Source: a virus
Strand: one strand, 5' to 3'
IMG/VR virus record: IMGVR_UViG_3300037010_001702
Span: 124,001 to 188,000 of that record
DNA: 64,000 bases
Positions 1-8,346 of this stretch are shown piece after piece (within the stretch, counting starts at the first letter, position 1; every line of letters starts with the position of its first letter). The notes beneath the pieces are model-generated. The model saw only the letters and a list, made by a program, of their open reading frames with translations. It searched no databases and was not told where the DNA came from. The position numbers and the translations under genes were made by a program.

Positions 1-1411
1 TTACATTTTCATACGTAAGAGAAGAGTCATTCCACTCAATGTACTTTGGCTGACCGGCAAAGGTTCTGTTAATTGTCTTAAGCTTAAGGATCGTAGAGTC
101 CTTAAGTGGGTAGGTGTTATAGTCTTGTCCATTTACCATTCTGTTCTGTGAATAGTAAGTCGAAGGAGCTGACTGACGAATGTGTTCGATGTTCTCAGAC
201 GCGGCATTGTTTTGAATTGCCGCAGTTAGTGAGAATGTAAATCCGAATGTCTGTCCAACATTTACTTGGTTGACATAAGAGAAGCTGACTGGCTGGCCAA
301 CGATTGTGTTCTTTGGAATATTAACGTCTTGGTTAAGTGAGACACGAGTCCAAAATTGAAACGTTCCAACGGGCATGTCGCTAAAGTTACCATCCCCAAA
401 CAACAAAGCAATTGCATCATTTTCAAGAGTTGAAATTTCATACTTTTTGCGGGTTGATGTAACATCATTGAAGTAAAGGTTCTGCTCATTAAGAGCTTCA
501 ACACGAAGCCAATTCTCGAGGATGGTTCCATTGTCATCAACACGATATACCCAGACGTCGGTGTCATTTACATTAATTGGGTCAAGCTCAATTCTACGGT
601 TTGCAGTGGGAGATGCGATTAAGTAGTTAGTAAGGACCATTGACCCCTGCTTTACGAACCCCAAGAAGCCAGTAAAGTCAGAGCCATCACCCTTGCCATC
701 AGAAGCGTAGATGATATTGAACTGAGCGTTAGCATCAGGAGCCCGCTCGAACGGACCATTTGAATCAATGTCAGCTGGAACAAGTTCCATTTGAACTTGA
801 GAAGAATTACCTGCAACGCTGAAGGCGAGCACACCGTTTCTGAAAGCGTTAAGGTCATTGTTCAGCGTGTAGAGCTGCATCGACACGTCGCCAATCTGGA
901 ACGCCTTTGATGGATTACCAAACTTAGATGTCAGGGCCTTGTTCATAACAAGGAAGAACTGTTCCTTCCAGTTACTGTTGTTTGGATCATTCCACGTGAT
1001 AGTGGTGTTAGCAAGGTTGTTACCAAGAGAGTCATAAACTGCTTCTGAAGTAACTACAGTGTTAATCTTTACCAAACCTCTACCAGGAATGTTACGCGCT
1101 GCTGTGTAGGAAATAAGTCTTGCGAGCTTAAGGACAGACTGCTTGCGCTGAGCTGTAGTGATGAAATTTTCATGTACCATCGTATCAACGCGGTATGCCA
1201 AAAGTTCAGCAACGTACGCGAACATTTCAAGAACAGCGATAAGTTCAGAGCTTTCAATGAAGTCATTGAAGTGTTCAGCGTGATAAATTTTCAGGTACTG
1301 AAGAAGAGATTCCTTAACAGTATCGTAATCATATGACGTGAAATTAATCTGAGAAAAAGCATCATAAACCTTATCCCATGCTTCAGCTGCGTATGTGGTT
1401 CTAATGGTCAT
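1..1411 (-). CDS. gp6: Baseplate wedge protein gp6 (3' end beyond window)
   Basis: This reverse-strand frame stays open from an ATG at 1411 down to the left edge, so at least 470 residues are visible and the C-terminus is missing. The N-terminus reads MTIRTTYAAEAWDKVYDAF, followed by a helical stretch containing ESSELIAVLEMFAYVAELLAYR. That 'L...AY.....AYR' pattern is typical of the T4 gp6 family, which forms the inner ring of baseplate wedges. The start overlaps the stop of the gp25-like gene by four bases (ATGA), so the two are translationally coupled. Gene 25 followed by gene 6 is a conserved pair in T4-like phages. The family call rests on the N-terminal pattern and on synteny. Confidence 0.8.
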   Translation of the reverse strand, partial: MTIRTTYAAEAWDKVYDAFSQINFTSYDYDTVKESLLQYLKIYHAEHFNDFIESSELIAVLEMFAYVAELLAYRVDTMVHENFITTAQRKQSVLKLARLISYTAARNIPGRGLVKINTVVTSEAVYDSLGNNLANTTITWNDPNNSNWKEQFFLVMNKALTSKFGNPSKAFQIGDVSMQLYTLNNDLNAFRNGVLAFSVAGNSSQVQMELVPADIDSNGPFERAPDANAQFNIIYASDGKGDGSDFTGFLGFVKQGSMVLTNYLIASPTANRRIELDPINVNDTDVWVYRVDDNGTILENWLRVEALNEQNLYFNDVTSTRKKYEISTLENDAIALLFGDGNFSDMPVGTFQFWTRVSLNQDVNIPKNTIVGQPVSFSYVNQVNVGQTFGFTFSLTAAIQNNAASENIEHIRQSAPSTYYSQNRMVNGQDYNTYPLKDSTILKLKTINRTFAGQPKYIEWNDSSLTYENV

Positions 1412-1779
1412 TTTGTAGGTACTTCAATATTGAGGACATCACGTACGTTGAACTCAACATACAAAAGATCGGCCATCGCTAGAATGGCATTGTTGTTTGG
1501 AAGGGAGAGCACTTGAAGTGAAATAACGCTAACACGTGGATCGTAGTTAAACACTTCTGTCAGATCTGTTTCAATAATCTGGCGCGTATTATCGTCATTT
1601 GGCTCAAACACCATCATTGGAATTCTTGTGCCATAGTTAGGCATCATGAGGCGCTGACCCTTAATCGTGTAGATATGGTTCAACAAGTCTTGCTTCACAA
1701 GCTCTATATCCTTCAAGCCGAACGTTCTGTTCGCCATCCAGTTTGCAGTAGAAAAGCCATTGTAGAGTGATGTTGCCAT
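1408..1779 (-). CDS. gp25: Baseplate wedge protein gp25 (lysozyme-like fold)
   Basis: The 123-residue product has the length and layout of the gp25/GpW-type wedge protein: an N-terminal segment with FGLKDIELVKQDLLNHIYT, then GQRLMMPNYGTRIPMMVF (the family's 'G.r.m.P.yG....' motif), then a C-terminal beta region. In T4, gp25 joins gp6 and gp53 in the wedge core and helps nucleate the sheath. Despite its lysozyme-like fold it is not expected to be an enzyme in these phages. It is first in a two-gene unit with gp6 and has its own late promoter about 22 bp upstream of the start. Confidence 0.9.
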   Translation of the reverse strand: MATSLYNGFSTANWMANRTFGLKDIELVKQDLLNHIYTIKGQRLMMPNYGTRIPMMVFEPNDDNTRQIIETDLTEVFNYDPRVSVISLQVLSLPNNNAILAMADLLYVEFNVRDVLNIEVPTK

Positions 1780-1800
1780 GGTATGATCGGAGTAATGAAT

Positions 1801-1808
1801 TATTTATC
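1801..1808 (-). promoter_or_regulatory. Late promoter (GATAAATA)
   Basis: On the minus strand this reads GATAAATA, one base off the T4 late box TATAAATA, and lies about 22 bp upstream of the gp25 start. The same box recurs before many structural genes in the window. Confidence 0.7.
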
Positions 1809-1829
1809 AGAAAAATCGACTACCGTAAA

Positions 1830-3089
1830 TCACTCCTTCCAGTTAGCTCCGCGGGTACCAGAAGTTACTGGCCGCGTCCATGGCTCATGACCTGGGATTA
1901 CAGAAGGTGAGTCTGGAAGGTCTGGGCATGAAGCATCTGAAGCTACTGCAGCTGGAGGTCCGTTAAGCTGAATGCTTGCACCTGATTGCTTGATATCCCC
2001 GCCTGCGCTGATGTTTGTATCGCTTGAGCTAGAGATAATCATCGTAGCTTTTGCCTTTAGTTCCATGTTTGAAGCCGCTGTAACCTTGATGCTTGACTCA
2101 CTGTCAATATCAAACACCCCACAAGCTGACTGCTTGATGTCCTTGTTAGCCTTTAAGTGGAATGAACCGCTTATGCCAACCTTCATGTTACCAGTCAGAG
2201 CCTTTACATTAATGTTCTTACCTGCTTCCAGGTTGATGCTTCCATCAGCTGTAAGGTTGATGTCCTTTCCAGATCTAAGACTGATGGACTCAGCTCCGAA
2301 TACGTGAAAGTGACCATCCTCGTCAAGTTCCATCCATGCTTTGCCCCTAGCTGTAGAAACGTAGATGCGTTCATTCGTGTCGTCAAAGATAACCTGATGA
2401 CCTCTACCTGTCTTAAAGCGCATTCTAGAACCTTTAGGATCATCCTGCATGATGATGGCGTGTCTGCCTGGGGTTACAATGCAGTATGTCTGTGGATCAA
2501 GATAGCTGTCAACTGGGCTGTTTGCGTAGCCATCAGTGCCATCCTTGTTCGTTTTGTTCTGCGCTGCCTGACGTTCAACCCCACCACGTGTCTTAGCTTG
2601 AGAAGTGGTCATCTTACCGTCAAACTGTTCGCGAAGGTTGTTGTACTCTGGCTGAATTGGGATGGCTTGTCCAGCATCATCTTCTGAATCACCAAATGGT
2701 CCAGGATTACCAGCATCGTCTGCATTTCTACCAGCCGGTAGTGATCTATTGCGGTGAAGGCGAAGAGTTGACGCGAAGTAAAAGCGTACTGATGGATTCG
2801 CGTTTAAGCAGAACACAAGGACAGTAGCACCGATCTTTGGTATAGCCCACATGCCATATGCAACTTGAGATTGATTTGCTACTCCACTCGTAGGATACTC
2901 AACTGTAAATCCCGCGAATGGCGAAGCATACTCTGCCCAAGGGAGAGAATCAATGTCAAAATTTTCTCCATCAAGAGTAGGTACCCACAGCTTACACCGC
3001 CCCATTTGATCAGGGTCATCTGTTGCTACGACCTGTCCTTCCATAATGAAAGGAATGCCATCATCAATGAAGTCTAGTGGGCCGCTCAT
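1830..3089 (-). CDS. gp5: Baseplate hub spike, gp5-like, lacking a lysozyme domain
   Basis: This 419-residue protein has two regions of the T4 gp5/VgrG spike. Residues about 15-110 form an OB-fold-like domain (MEGQVVATDDPDQMGRCKLW). From about residue 230 there are short repeats of the type SGKDINLTADGSINLEAGKN, characteristic of the triple-stranded beta-helix needle. T4 gp5 has a T4-lysozyme domain between these parts. Here that interval (about 110-200) is short, charged and low in complexity, with no lysozyme motif, so the spike probably punctures without digesting murein. The gene overlaps the upstream hub gene by four bases. Late structural expression is expected. Confidence 0.85.
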   Translation of the reverse strand: MSGPLDFIDDGIPFIMEGQVVATDDPDQMGRCKLWVPTLDGENFDIDSLPWAEYASPFAGFTVEYPTSGVANQSQVAYGMWAIPKIGATVLVFCLNANPSVRFYFASTLRLHRNRSLPAGRNADDAGNPGPFGDSEDDAGQAIPIQPEYNNLREQFDGKMTTSQAKTRGGVERQAAQNKTNKDGTDGYANSPVDSYLDPQTYCIVTPGRHAIIMQDDPKGSRMRFKTGRGHQVIFDDTNERIYVSTARGKAWMELDEDGHFHVFGAESISLRSGKDINLTADGSINLEAGKNINVKALTGNMKVGISGSFHLKANKDIKQSACGVFDIDSESSIKVTAASNMELKAKATMIISSSSDTNISAGGDIKQSGASIQLNGPPAAVASDASCPDLPDSPSVIPGHEPWTRPVTSGTRGANWKE

Positions 3090-5137
3090 GGTTGTTTCAT
3101 TCCTTGTCCGTAGGTTATCATGTGCATGACATGATAGAACTCCCCATTTGCAAAGTGAGTGTCAATGTCTGTAATTCTGTAGATGCCCTTGTAGAAGAAC
3201 TCATCAGCAAACATGCTAGCACCATCCTTAAAGTTACCGACGTAATCAACATTGGGAGCTCTGATGTTTATCTTAGCGTAGAGCCCAAGAACAGTTGAGT
3301 CAATGCCATTTAGAAGTGGGTCGTATTTTGTCCCATTGTAGTGCGGCTTCATCACAGCATCTAAATTCTGAATTCTCTTGTTAACAAAGGTATCAATATA
3401 GCGCTGCTTTGCCGAAGCAACACCATTCTTAATAGCTGTCTGGGTTGCACCAGTGTTGTTAACATCAACATTCTTCATCAACGAGGTAAGCTCAGTCGAG
3501 GAGATGATGGTTGTGTGAGGAGGCATTCCACCGGTCGTATTCGCATCAGCTAGCTTCATGATGATATTTGGGTTACCTCTAACTGTCATTGACAGCTTTA
3601 GCGTGCTCATGTAGTTAAGGTAGGCCACGGTTTGGTTGTATTCTTGCTTTGCGCCAAGAGCTTCCTGTGATGCTCTTGAATCAATATTTTCATCTCGATG
3701 ATCAGAGTTGTTGATGCGCTGGACCTTTGTCTTCATGCCCATGAAGATAGGATCATTAGCTTGAATATCCGTTCTATCAGTTTCAGTTGAGCTTGGTTTT
3801 TCATCTGTAGCTTGTGAATCACCCTTAATAGTAGAGACCTTCTGACCACTCGCTGCTATCTCAGCAAATCTATTTCTACCAATGTGCAGTTTTTTGTCAA
3901 GTGATACTGCCGCAACTCTTCCATCAAATTCAACTCTTAGGTCCTTGATGTGAGTGTTCTTGCCAGTGAATAGGTAGTCATACGTGATAAAGTTTACCTT
4001 GTTCTCAATGATGTTTTTTGGAGACGGCATCACATGAGGATAGACATCAAAGTGAATAGTATACGTACTGTTATCGGATGTAATGACGGGACTAATTCTG
4101 AACTGTACGCCCTCACCAGCTATTCTTTTAGCGGAGCTTGACTCCTTTAGGAACTCTGATGAAAGCTCAAGGATGCTTGAGATAGCCTTGTCAATTGTAG
4201 TGCTAGCTGAGAATGCTATCTCATAGTCATCAACTATCTTATTGACTGGCTTGTAGAAGCCACGTTTAGGAAATTTCTTCTCCGTATTTCTAGCAACTGA
4301 AGCAAGGTTAGGAAGCAGTGCTCTCCATTTTGGTGGTACGGTGATCATGTACTGCACCAGCTTGCCTGGCTTTATATTTGACACTGCACTATCAGAAACG
4401 CCATTGTACTTAAGGAAGTAGGTAAGCGATTGTTCATTTAGCTGAGCTTCAAGAGAGTCAATTAGACCACCAACTGTCTTATCACGACCCTTAGTAGTGG
4501 CTGAACGGATGTCACCCATATTGAGCTGCTGATCTGAGCTAAGACCATTACCAGCTGCAACACCCTCATGATTAATGAACGCAATGTCAAACACAGAACC
4601 GGAGCTCGTGAACTCAAATGACAGGTTTGAAATCAAAAATGGTATATTGCAGGTAACTACGTGCTCTACGTTACCATTGTAGTGATGCCCGGAGAACATT
4701 ACAGTAAGCAAGAAGAACGTTGAAGATGCCGATGCATGAAGCTTGTCGGAGAACAAGTCCATAAGGTAGTTGTAAAACGTTAACCCGGTTGAATCGTGAA
4801 TCTTCATCGATCCCTGCTTACACAGCAGCATTGGGTTCTTTGGTTCTCCAACACCAGGAAAGTGGTTGAACGTTAAGTCAGTTACAGAGTACTGGGAATA
4901 CCGTCTAGTGTCAAGGACCAAGTAGGCATCTGATCCATCAATGTTCAAGCGCTGCCCAAGCTCAACGTCATGCACTCTAGCTAAGAGTGGAGAAACATTG
5001 TTGTCATCCTTACCAATAAGAGAGCGCAGGGATTCAGTGCTTGAACCAGCTGTGATGATGAAGTGATATGAGTATGTTCTAAAGTTATCCAGTGGATTTG
5101 GATAACCTGCAGCATTTGGATCAGCAGTAACTGTCAT
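3086..5137 (-). CDS. Baseplate hub protein (gp27-like position)
   Basis: A 683-residue virion protein encoded directly before the gp5-like spike, overlapping its start and also overlapping the gp53-like gene upstream. In T4 the hub trimer gp27 carries gp5, and the position and size fit a hub or late-control-D-type protein. The N-terminal half is rich in beta structure (FRTYSYHFIITAGS near residue 18; LIVN-rich segments), and the second half is charged and serine/threonine-rich. No catalytic motif was seen. The gp27 assignment comes from context and general composition rather than a clear motif, and other hub components are possible. It is longer than T4 gp27 (391 residues). Confidence 0.6.
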   Translation of the reverse strand: MTVTADPNAAGYPNPLDNFRTYSYHFIITAGSSTESLRSLIGKDDNNVSPLLARVHDVELGQRLNIDGSDAYLVLDTRRYSQYSVTDLTFNHFPGVGEPKNPMLLCKQGSMKIHDSTGLTFYNYLMDLFSDKLHASASSTFFLLTVMFSGHHYNGNVEHVVTCNIPFLISNLSFEFTSSGSVFDIAFINHEGVAAGNGLSSDQQLNMGDIRSATTKGRDKTVGGLIDSLEAQLNEQSLTYFLKYNGVSDSAVSNIKPGKLVQYMITVPPKWRALLPNLASVARNTEKKFPKRGFYKPVNKIVDDYEIAFSASTTIDKAISSILELSSEFLKESSSAKRIAGEGVQFRISPVITSDNSTYTIHFDVYPHVMPSPKNIIENKVNFITYDYLFTGKNTHIKDLRVEFDGRVAAVSLDKKLHIGRNRFAEIAASGQKVSTIKGDSQATDEKPSSTETDRTDIQANDPIFMGMKTKVQRINNSDHRDENIDSRASQEALGAKQEYNQTVAYLNYMSTLKLSMTVRGNPNIIMKLADANTTGGMPPHTTIISSTELTSLMKNVDVNNTGATQTAIKNGVASAKQRYIDTFVNKRIQNLDAVMKPHYNGTKYDPLLNGIDSTVLGLYAKINIRAPNVDYVGNFKDGASMFADEFFYKGIYRITDIDTHFANGEFYHVMHMITYGQGMKQP

Positions 5138-5508
5138 ACGACGATGGGCGAAATTGTATTAACGTCTTGCTTAGCAGATGGAATACCGCCAAGCTTAGTT
5201 GAAAGCATAAGTGACAATCTATCCTTTGATGGAATGATCAACACTCTGCCCGCAGTTGTTTCGGTGAATGGGTTCAAGATATTGTTGTACTGAGCTATTA
5301 CCCACCAGTAACGAGGTTCATTGTAGAACGCACTGGCGATAAGATCCATTCTACCTTCATAAAAGTTCTCAACGGTGTAGGCTTGGTCAGTACTGCTAGA
5401 GTCAAACACTGTTCTTTCCCACCACTCAAGGCGACTATTTGCTACCTCTGTAACACCACCAGCTACGTAGCGAGAGTACTTGTTTTGAAGACTATCTGAA
5501 TTTGCCAT
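5134..5508 (-). CDS. gp53: Baseplate wedge protein, gp53-like
   Basis: The 124-residue protein contains NEPRYWWVIAQYNNILNPF followed by GRVLIIPSKDRL. This is the 'rYWwi...N.i.nPf......iP' signature seen in T4-like gp53 wedge proteins and in LysM-like baseplate adaptors. gp53 clamps adjacent wedges around the hub. It sits in the baseplate operon, overlapping the hub gene by four bases and starting 2 bp after the stop of the upstream gp48/54-like gene. It is shorter than T4 gp53 (196 residues), so only the core domain seems present. Confidence 0.65.
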   Translation of the reverse strand: MANSDSLQNKYSRYVAGGVTEVANSRLEWWERTVFDSSSTDQAYTVENFYEGRMDLIASAFYNEPRYWWVIAQYNNILNPFTETTAGRVLIIPSKDRLSLMLSTKLGGIPSAKQDVNTISPIVV

Positions 5509-5510
5509 TA

Positions 5511-6650
5511 TTAGATTCCTCCAGCGCCAGACTTATGTCCACCACCAGGAGACATTCCTAGGTTGGCTTTTACACCATGTAGTCCATTAGTGCCAACAGC
5601 TGAAACTGTTTTCTGAGCTGTCATCGTAGCATTAGAAGCGTACTGTTGATACTCAGCAATGGAGGCTGCGGCGCGTCTACCAACTATGGTAGGTTCATTA
5701 GTATTTACACCAACAGCATCAGGTGTTTGAGTAGCAGGTTGTTGAGCTTGCACCGCCATAAATGCATTCTGCATATCACCACTGCGATATGCGGTGATGC
5801 TAAAGCCACTGTACTCTGCTGGTGACCATGACTCTTCGAGCTGAATAGACACTGATTGAATAACTGGAAATGGTACTGCTGGTATGTCAGGTGTTGAAAG
5901 CGTTTGAATATAGTCAACATCATTTGGAAAACCCAAGCTGTACGACTTAAGCACGCACTTCACTGGTCCAATCATTTGATCGCCATAAGCGCTAAGAGTT
6001 AGAATTGGTGGAGGAGCACCAAGTAAGTCTGGGTTGGTTGATTCTGTACCTATGCCGTAGTATGGCATTACCCATGATCTAATCAGGTTAATGGCGTCCA
6101 AATTCTCAGAAGCTTCTTCTGGCGTTCTTGAGATAAGCTTAGCGCTAATGCTCCACGTTCTGCTGTCAGTGCTTCTGTACTTTAGGATTTGACCTGGGTG
6201 GTGAAGTGGTGAAAATGAATCGTATTGGGCTGTGTGGGATTCATCTATCGTGGGCATTACAGTGAAGACAACGCGTGGTTGAACACCACCAACTGGTATC
6301 GATTGCGTGATCGTAACCTTAAATTCCTCTGTTCTATCTTTCCAATTCTCATATGTTGCGGGAACGCCGCCCTGTGGATTGGAAAGAACTGGAACGAAGT
6401 TAGCCTGTGAAACGAGCGCTGAAGTAGTTGACGTGGTGATGCCTAGGTTGTCACCTACCTGAACAACTTTCACGTCGGGGGTAATCGTCTTGAATGAAAC
6501 TAGTTGTCCTGTATCCTTCAAGCACTGGACAGCCTCAGCCTTCAACTTAGAAAATGAAGCGGTAGAAAAATCTTGAATCGCGTTCAGCTCTGAACCAGCA
6601 GTTGATGATAAGCCGTCAATTGTTGGTAGGTTAAGTCCGCTAAATGCCAT
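5511..6650 (-). CDS. Baseplate tail-tube cap/initiator, gp48/gp54-like
   Basis: A 379-residue protein with a central block containing LHHPGQILKYRSTDSRTWS, then SAKLISRTPEEASENLDAIN and LIRSWVMPYYG. This arrangement is typical of the tail-tube-like proteins gp48 and gp54 that cap the hub and start tube polymerisation. The C-terminal 90 residues are alanine-, glutamine- and glycine-rich and probably flexible. It lies second in the minus-strand baseplate operon, 2 bp from the nucleotidyltransferase gene. Whether it matches gp48 or gp54 cannot be decided here; a second tube-like protein lies at 39184-40464. Confidence 0.65.
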   Translation of the reverse strand: MAFSGLNLPTIDGLSSTAGSELNAIQDFSTASFSKLKAEAVQCLKDTGQLVSFKTITPDVKVVQVGDNLGITTSTTSALVSQANFVPVLSNPQGGVPATYENWKDRTEEFKVTITQSIPVGGVQPRVVFTVMPTIDESHTAQYDSFSPLHHPGQILKYRSTDSRTWSISAKLISRTPEEASENLDAINLIRSWVMPYYGIGTESTNPDLLGAPPPILTLSAYGDQMIGPVKCVLKSYSLGFPNDVDYIQTLSTPDIPAVPFPVIQSVSIQLEESWSPAEYSGFSITAYRSGDMQNAFMAVQAQQPATQTPDAVGVNTNEPTIVGRRAAASIAEYQQYASNATMTAQKTVSAVGTNGLHGVKANLGMSPGGGHKSGAGGI

Positions 6651-6652
6651 TT

Positions 6653-7360
6653 TTATTCCTTTATCGCTGCTTCGATCTTAGCAAAGAGCTTCTTAGCTAG
6701 GACTGGCTTGTCAGTAAGATCCACGATCTCCGCGAACTCCTTCTCGTATCCAAGTTCAACAGCTCTACGAGCTAGTGATCCTGAGACGATGTCAGTGCCA
6801 GCGTATCCATTGCTCTTGATCTGAGAAAGAGCTGAATCCAGGGCGGCAGCTTTGTCATCCTGTTTCGTAAGAGTAGCGTCCTCATCTCTCTCAAGGTGAA
6901 TCTTGTAGTGCTTGATTTGCTGATTGTCAGGTGTCTTAAAGTTCTTATCGAGAATCTTAATGTAGTCCTCAATGCGATCTGTTCCCGCTGCAACTGCGAT
7001 AGGTTCCATTCCTTTCTCACGACATTCTGCAAGGGCGGCAAAAGCATTTACAGCTGTCATAAATGTAACACCATTTGCTTTTCCTGAACCCTTCATGAAT
7101 GAAATTCTCTCATCAACTGAGAGAGGGTTTCTCTTCTTATCAAGATCTGACTTGCTTCCGCCAATCACAACAACCACAGGTGATACATTAAGCCCAATCT
7201 GTGGATTAGCCTTGATGAACTTTTTTACAAGGTTTATAACAGCGTAGTGGCCTTTCGTGGGAGGGTTAAATCGACCAATGATGACTGCAACCTTGTTGGT
7301 GCCCATTGGTGCCAAATCTTCAAAAAGCGTTTGAATTTCAAGTTGTTCGTTAATGTCCAT
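6653..7360 (-). CDS. Nucleotidyltransferase of the HxGH cytidylyltransferase superfamily
   Basis: The 235-residue protein carries GRFNPPTKGHYAVI at residues 29-42, the (H/N)xGH phosphate-binding motif of cytidylyltransferase/NMN-adenylyltransferase enzymes, preceded by the beta-strand KVAVIIG. A second signature, NPLSVDERISFM, resembles the ISSTR/R-x-x-M region. Such enzymes transfer NMP to a phosphorylated substrate; an NAD-salvage or sugar-nucleotide role is possible but the substrate is unknown. It heads the baseplate operon and has its own late promoter, so it is made late, which is odd for a metabolic enzyme. The N-terminus, with IQTLFED at residues 9-15, resembles the capsid-targeting peptide of T4 Alt, so packaging in the head is a possibility. 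Confidence 0.8.
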   Translation of the reverse strand: MDINEQLEIQTLFEDLAPMGTNKVAVIIGRFNPPTKGHYAVINLVKKFIKANPQIGLNVSPVVVVIGGSKSDLDKKRNPLSVDERISFMKGSGKANGVTFMTAVNAFAALAECREKGMEPIAVAAGTDRIEDYIKILDKNFKTPDNQQIKHYKIHLERDEDATLTKQDDKAAALDSALSQIKSNGYAGTDIVSGSLARRAVELGYEKEFAEIVDLTDKPVLAKKLFAKIEAAIKE

Positions 7361-7386
7361 TGGATTATCCTGATGCAGTGTATGGA

Positions 7387-7394
7387 TATTTATT
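7387..7394 (-). promoter_or_regulatory. Late promoter (AATAAATA)
   Basis: The minus strand reads AATAAATA 27 bp upstream of the nucleotidyltransferase start. It is the likely late promoter for the leftward baseplate operon. Confidence 0.65.
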
Positions 7395-7424
7395 GGATGG
7401 GGTCAATCCAATTCTGGTCATCAG

Positions 7425-7454
7425 TTTACTAAATTACTAAGATTAGAGTATAAT
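7425..7454 (+). promoter_or_regulatory. Host sigma70-type promoter
   Basis: TTTACT (7425-7430), an 18-bp spacer and a perfect TATAAT (7449-7454) lie 40 bp upstream of gene 55. The promoter is divergent from the late baseplate promoter, consistent with gene 55 being made before late transcription begins. Confidence 0.65.
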
Positions 7455-7493
7455 ATCTTTAATCTCTATTGTTCAACATATGGAGAATTAAGT

Positions 7494-8288
7494 TTGATTA
7501 CAAAAACAATAAAAGAGAAGAAGTCTAAGCAGAAGAGAGAAAAATCTACTTCTACGAAGGGACATTATGTCACCAATGCTGTACTACTCCCAGCCGTTAT
7601 CGAAGCCAAAGCGCAAAATCTGGTAACGAACAAGCTAATCCGTATGATTCAAATGATTGCCGAGCGGTATTCCCGTAAGGCAAACTTTATCGGGTACTCA
7701 TTCAGAGAAGATATGGTGTCTGCGGCTGTAATGAACCTGTGCAATAATGCACTTAAGTTCAATCCCGAAAAGTACAACAATCCTTTCTCTTACTACACCA
7801 CTGCCATTCACAACTCCTTCCTCCAGTACCTAGCTGATGAGAAGAAGCACCGAAATCTACGCGATGCCTTGTTGATTGATGCAGGTTCGAACCCAAGCTT
7901 CAACTTTATGGACGATGAGAAGGATGAATCGTTCTTTGAAGTCAAGGAATCCGATGAGTACTTTCTTCCAGAGCTGGATGAAGATGGGCTTGCCACGCTT
8001 GATTCAGAAACTGCAGCTGAACTTGTCGTGCCAGCAGTTGAATCTATCGGTGAAGCGGACGTTGAATTCATTCCGAAGACACTGAAAGAAGCGAAGTACC
8101 GCTATCAGCACAGAATTCCTGGACCTGTTACACGTTACGGTCCGAAAGACATTGAAATTGATGCAGATGGAAACATTACAATCAAACCCAAACCTGAACC
8201 AAAGCCAAGAAAACCACGAGCACAGAAAGAAGATGTAGCACCAGTAAAGGCTGCTAAAAGGACTGCCAAAGTTGCTAAGGGTAAATAA
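7494..8288 (+). CDS. gp55: Late-transcription sigma factor gp55
   Basis: This is a 264-residue relative of T4 gp55, the small sigma factor that directs host RNA polymerase to late promoters. The diagnostic core is SREDMV-like FREDMVSAAVMN followed by NPFSYYTTAIHNSFLQYLADE (about residues 96-117) and the segment SNPSFNF. The start is a TTG at 7494, preceded by GGAGAA at the right distance; the ATG at 7480 stops after three codons. It is longer than T4 gp55 (185 residues): the C-terminal 80 or so residues are a basic, Pro/Lys-rich tail (PKPEPKPRKPRAQKE). Genes 55, 47 and 46 follow one another, as in many T4-like phages. Confidence 0.88.
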   Translation: MITKTIKEKKSKQKREKSTSTKGHYVTNAVLLPAVIEAKAQNLVTNKLIRMIQMIAERYSRKANFIGYSFREDMVSAAVMNLCNNALKFNPEKYNNPFSYYTTAIHNSFLQYLADEKKHRNLRDALLIDAGSNPSFNFMDDEKDESFFEVKESDEYFLPELDEDGLATLDSETAAELVVPAVESIGEADVEFIPKTLKEAKYRYQHRIPGPVTRYGPKDIEIDADGNITIKPKPEPKPRKPRAQKEDVAPVKAAKRTAKVAKGK

Positions 8289-8316
8289 TGAATTATACGA
8301 AAATATATAATTCATT
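8287..8316 (+). terminator. Hairpin after gene 55
   Basis: An 11-bp perfect inverted repeat (8287-8297 pairing with 8306-8316, 8-nt loop) begins at the gene 55 stop codon. It is A/T-rich with no clear T-tract, so it may stabilise mRNA or act as a weak terminator before gene 47. Confidence 0.5.
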
Positions 8317-8346
8317 AGTTGATAGAGCCCTGCAAAAGGAGGTCAA

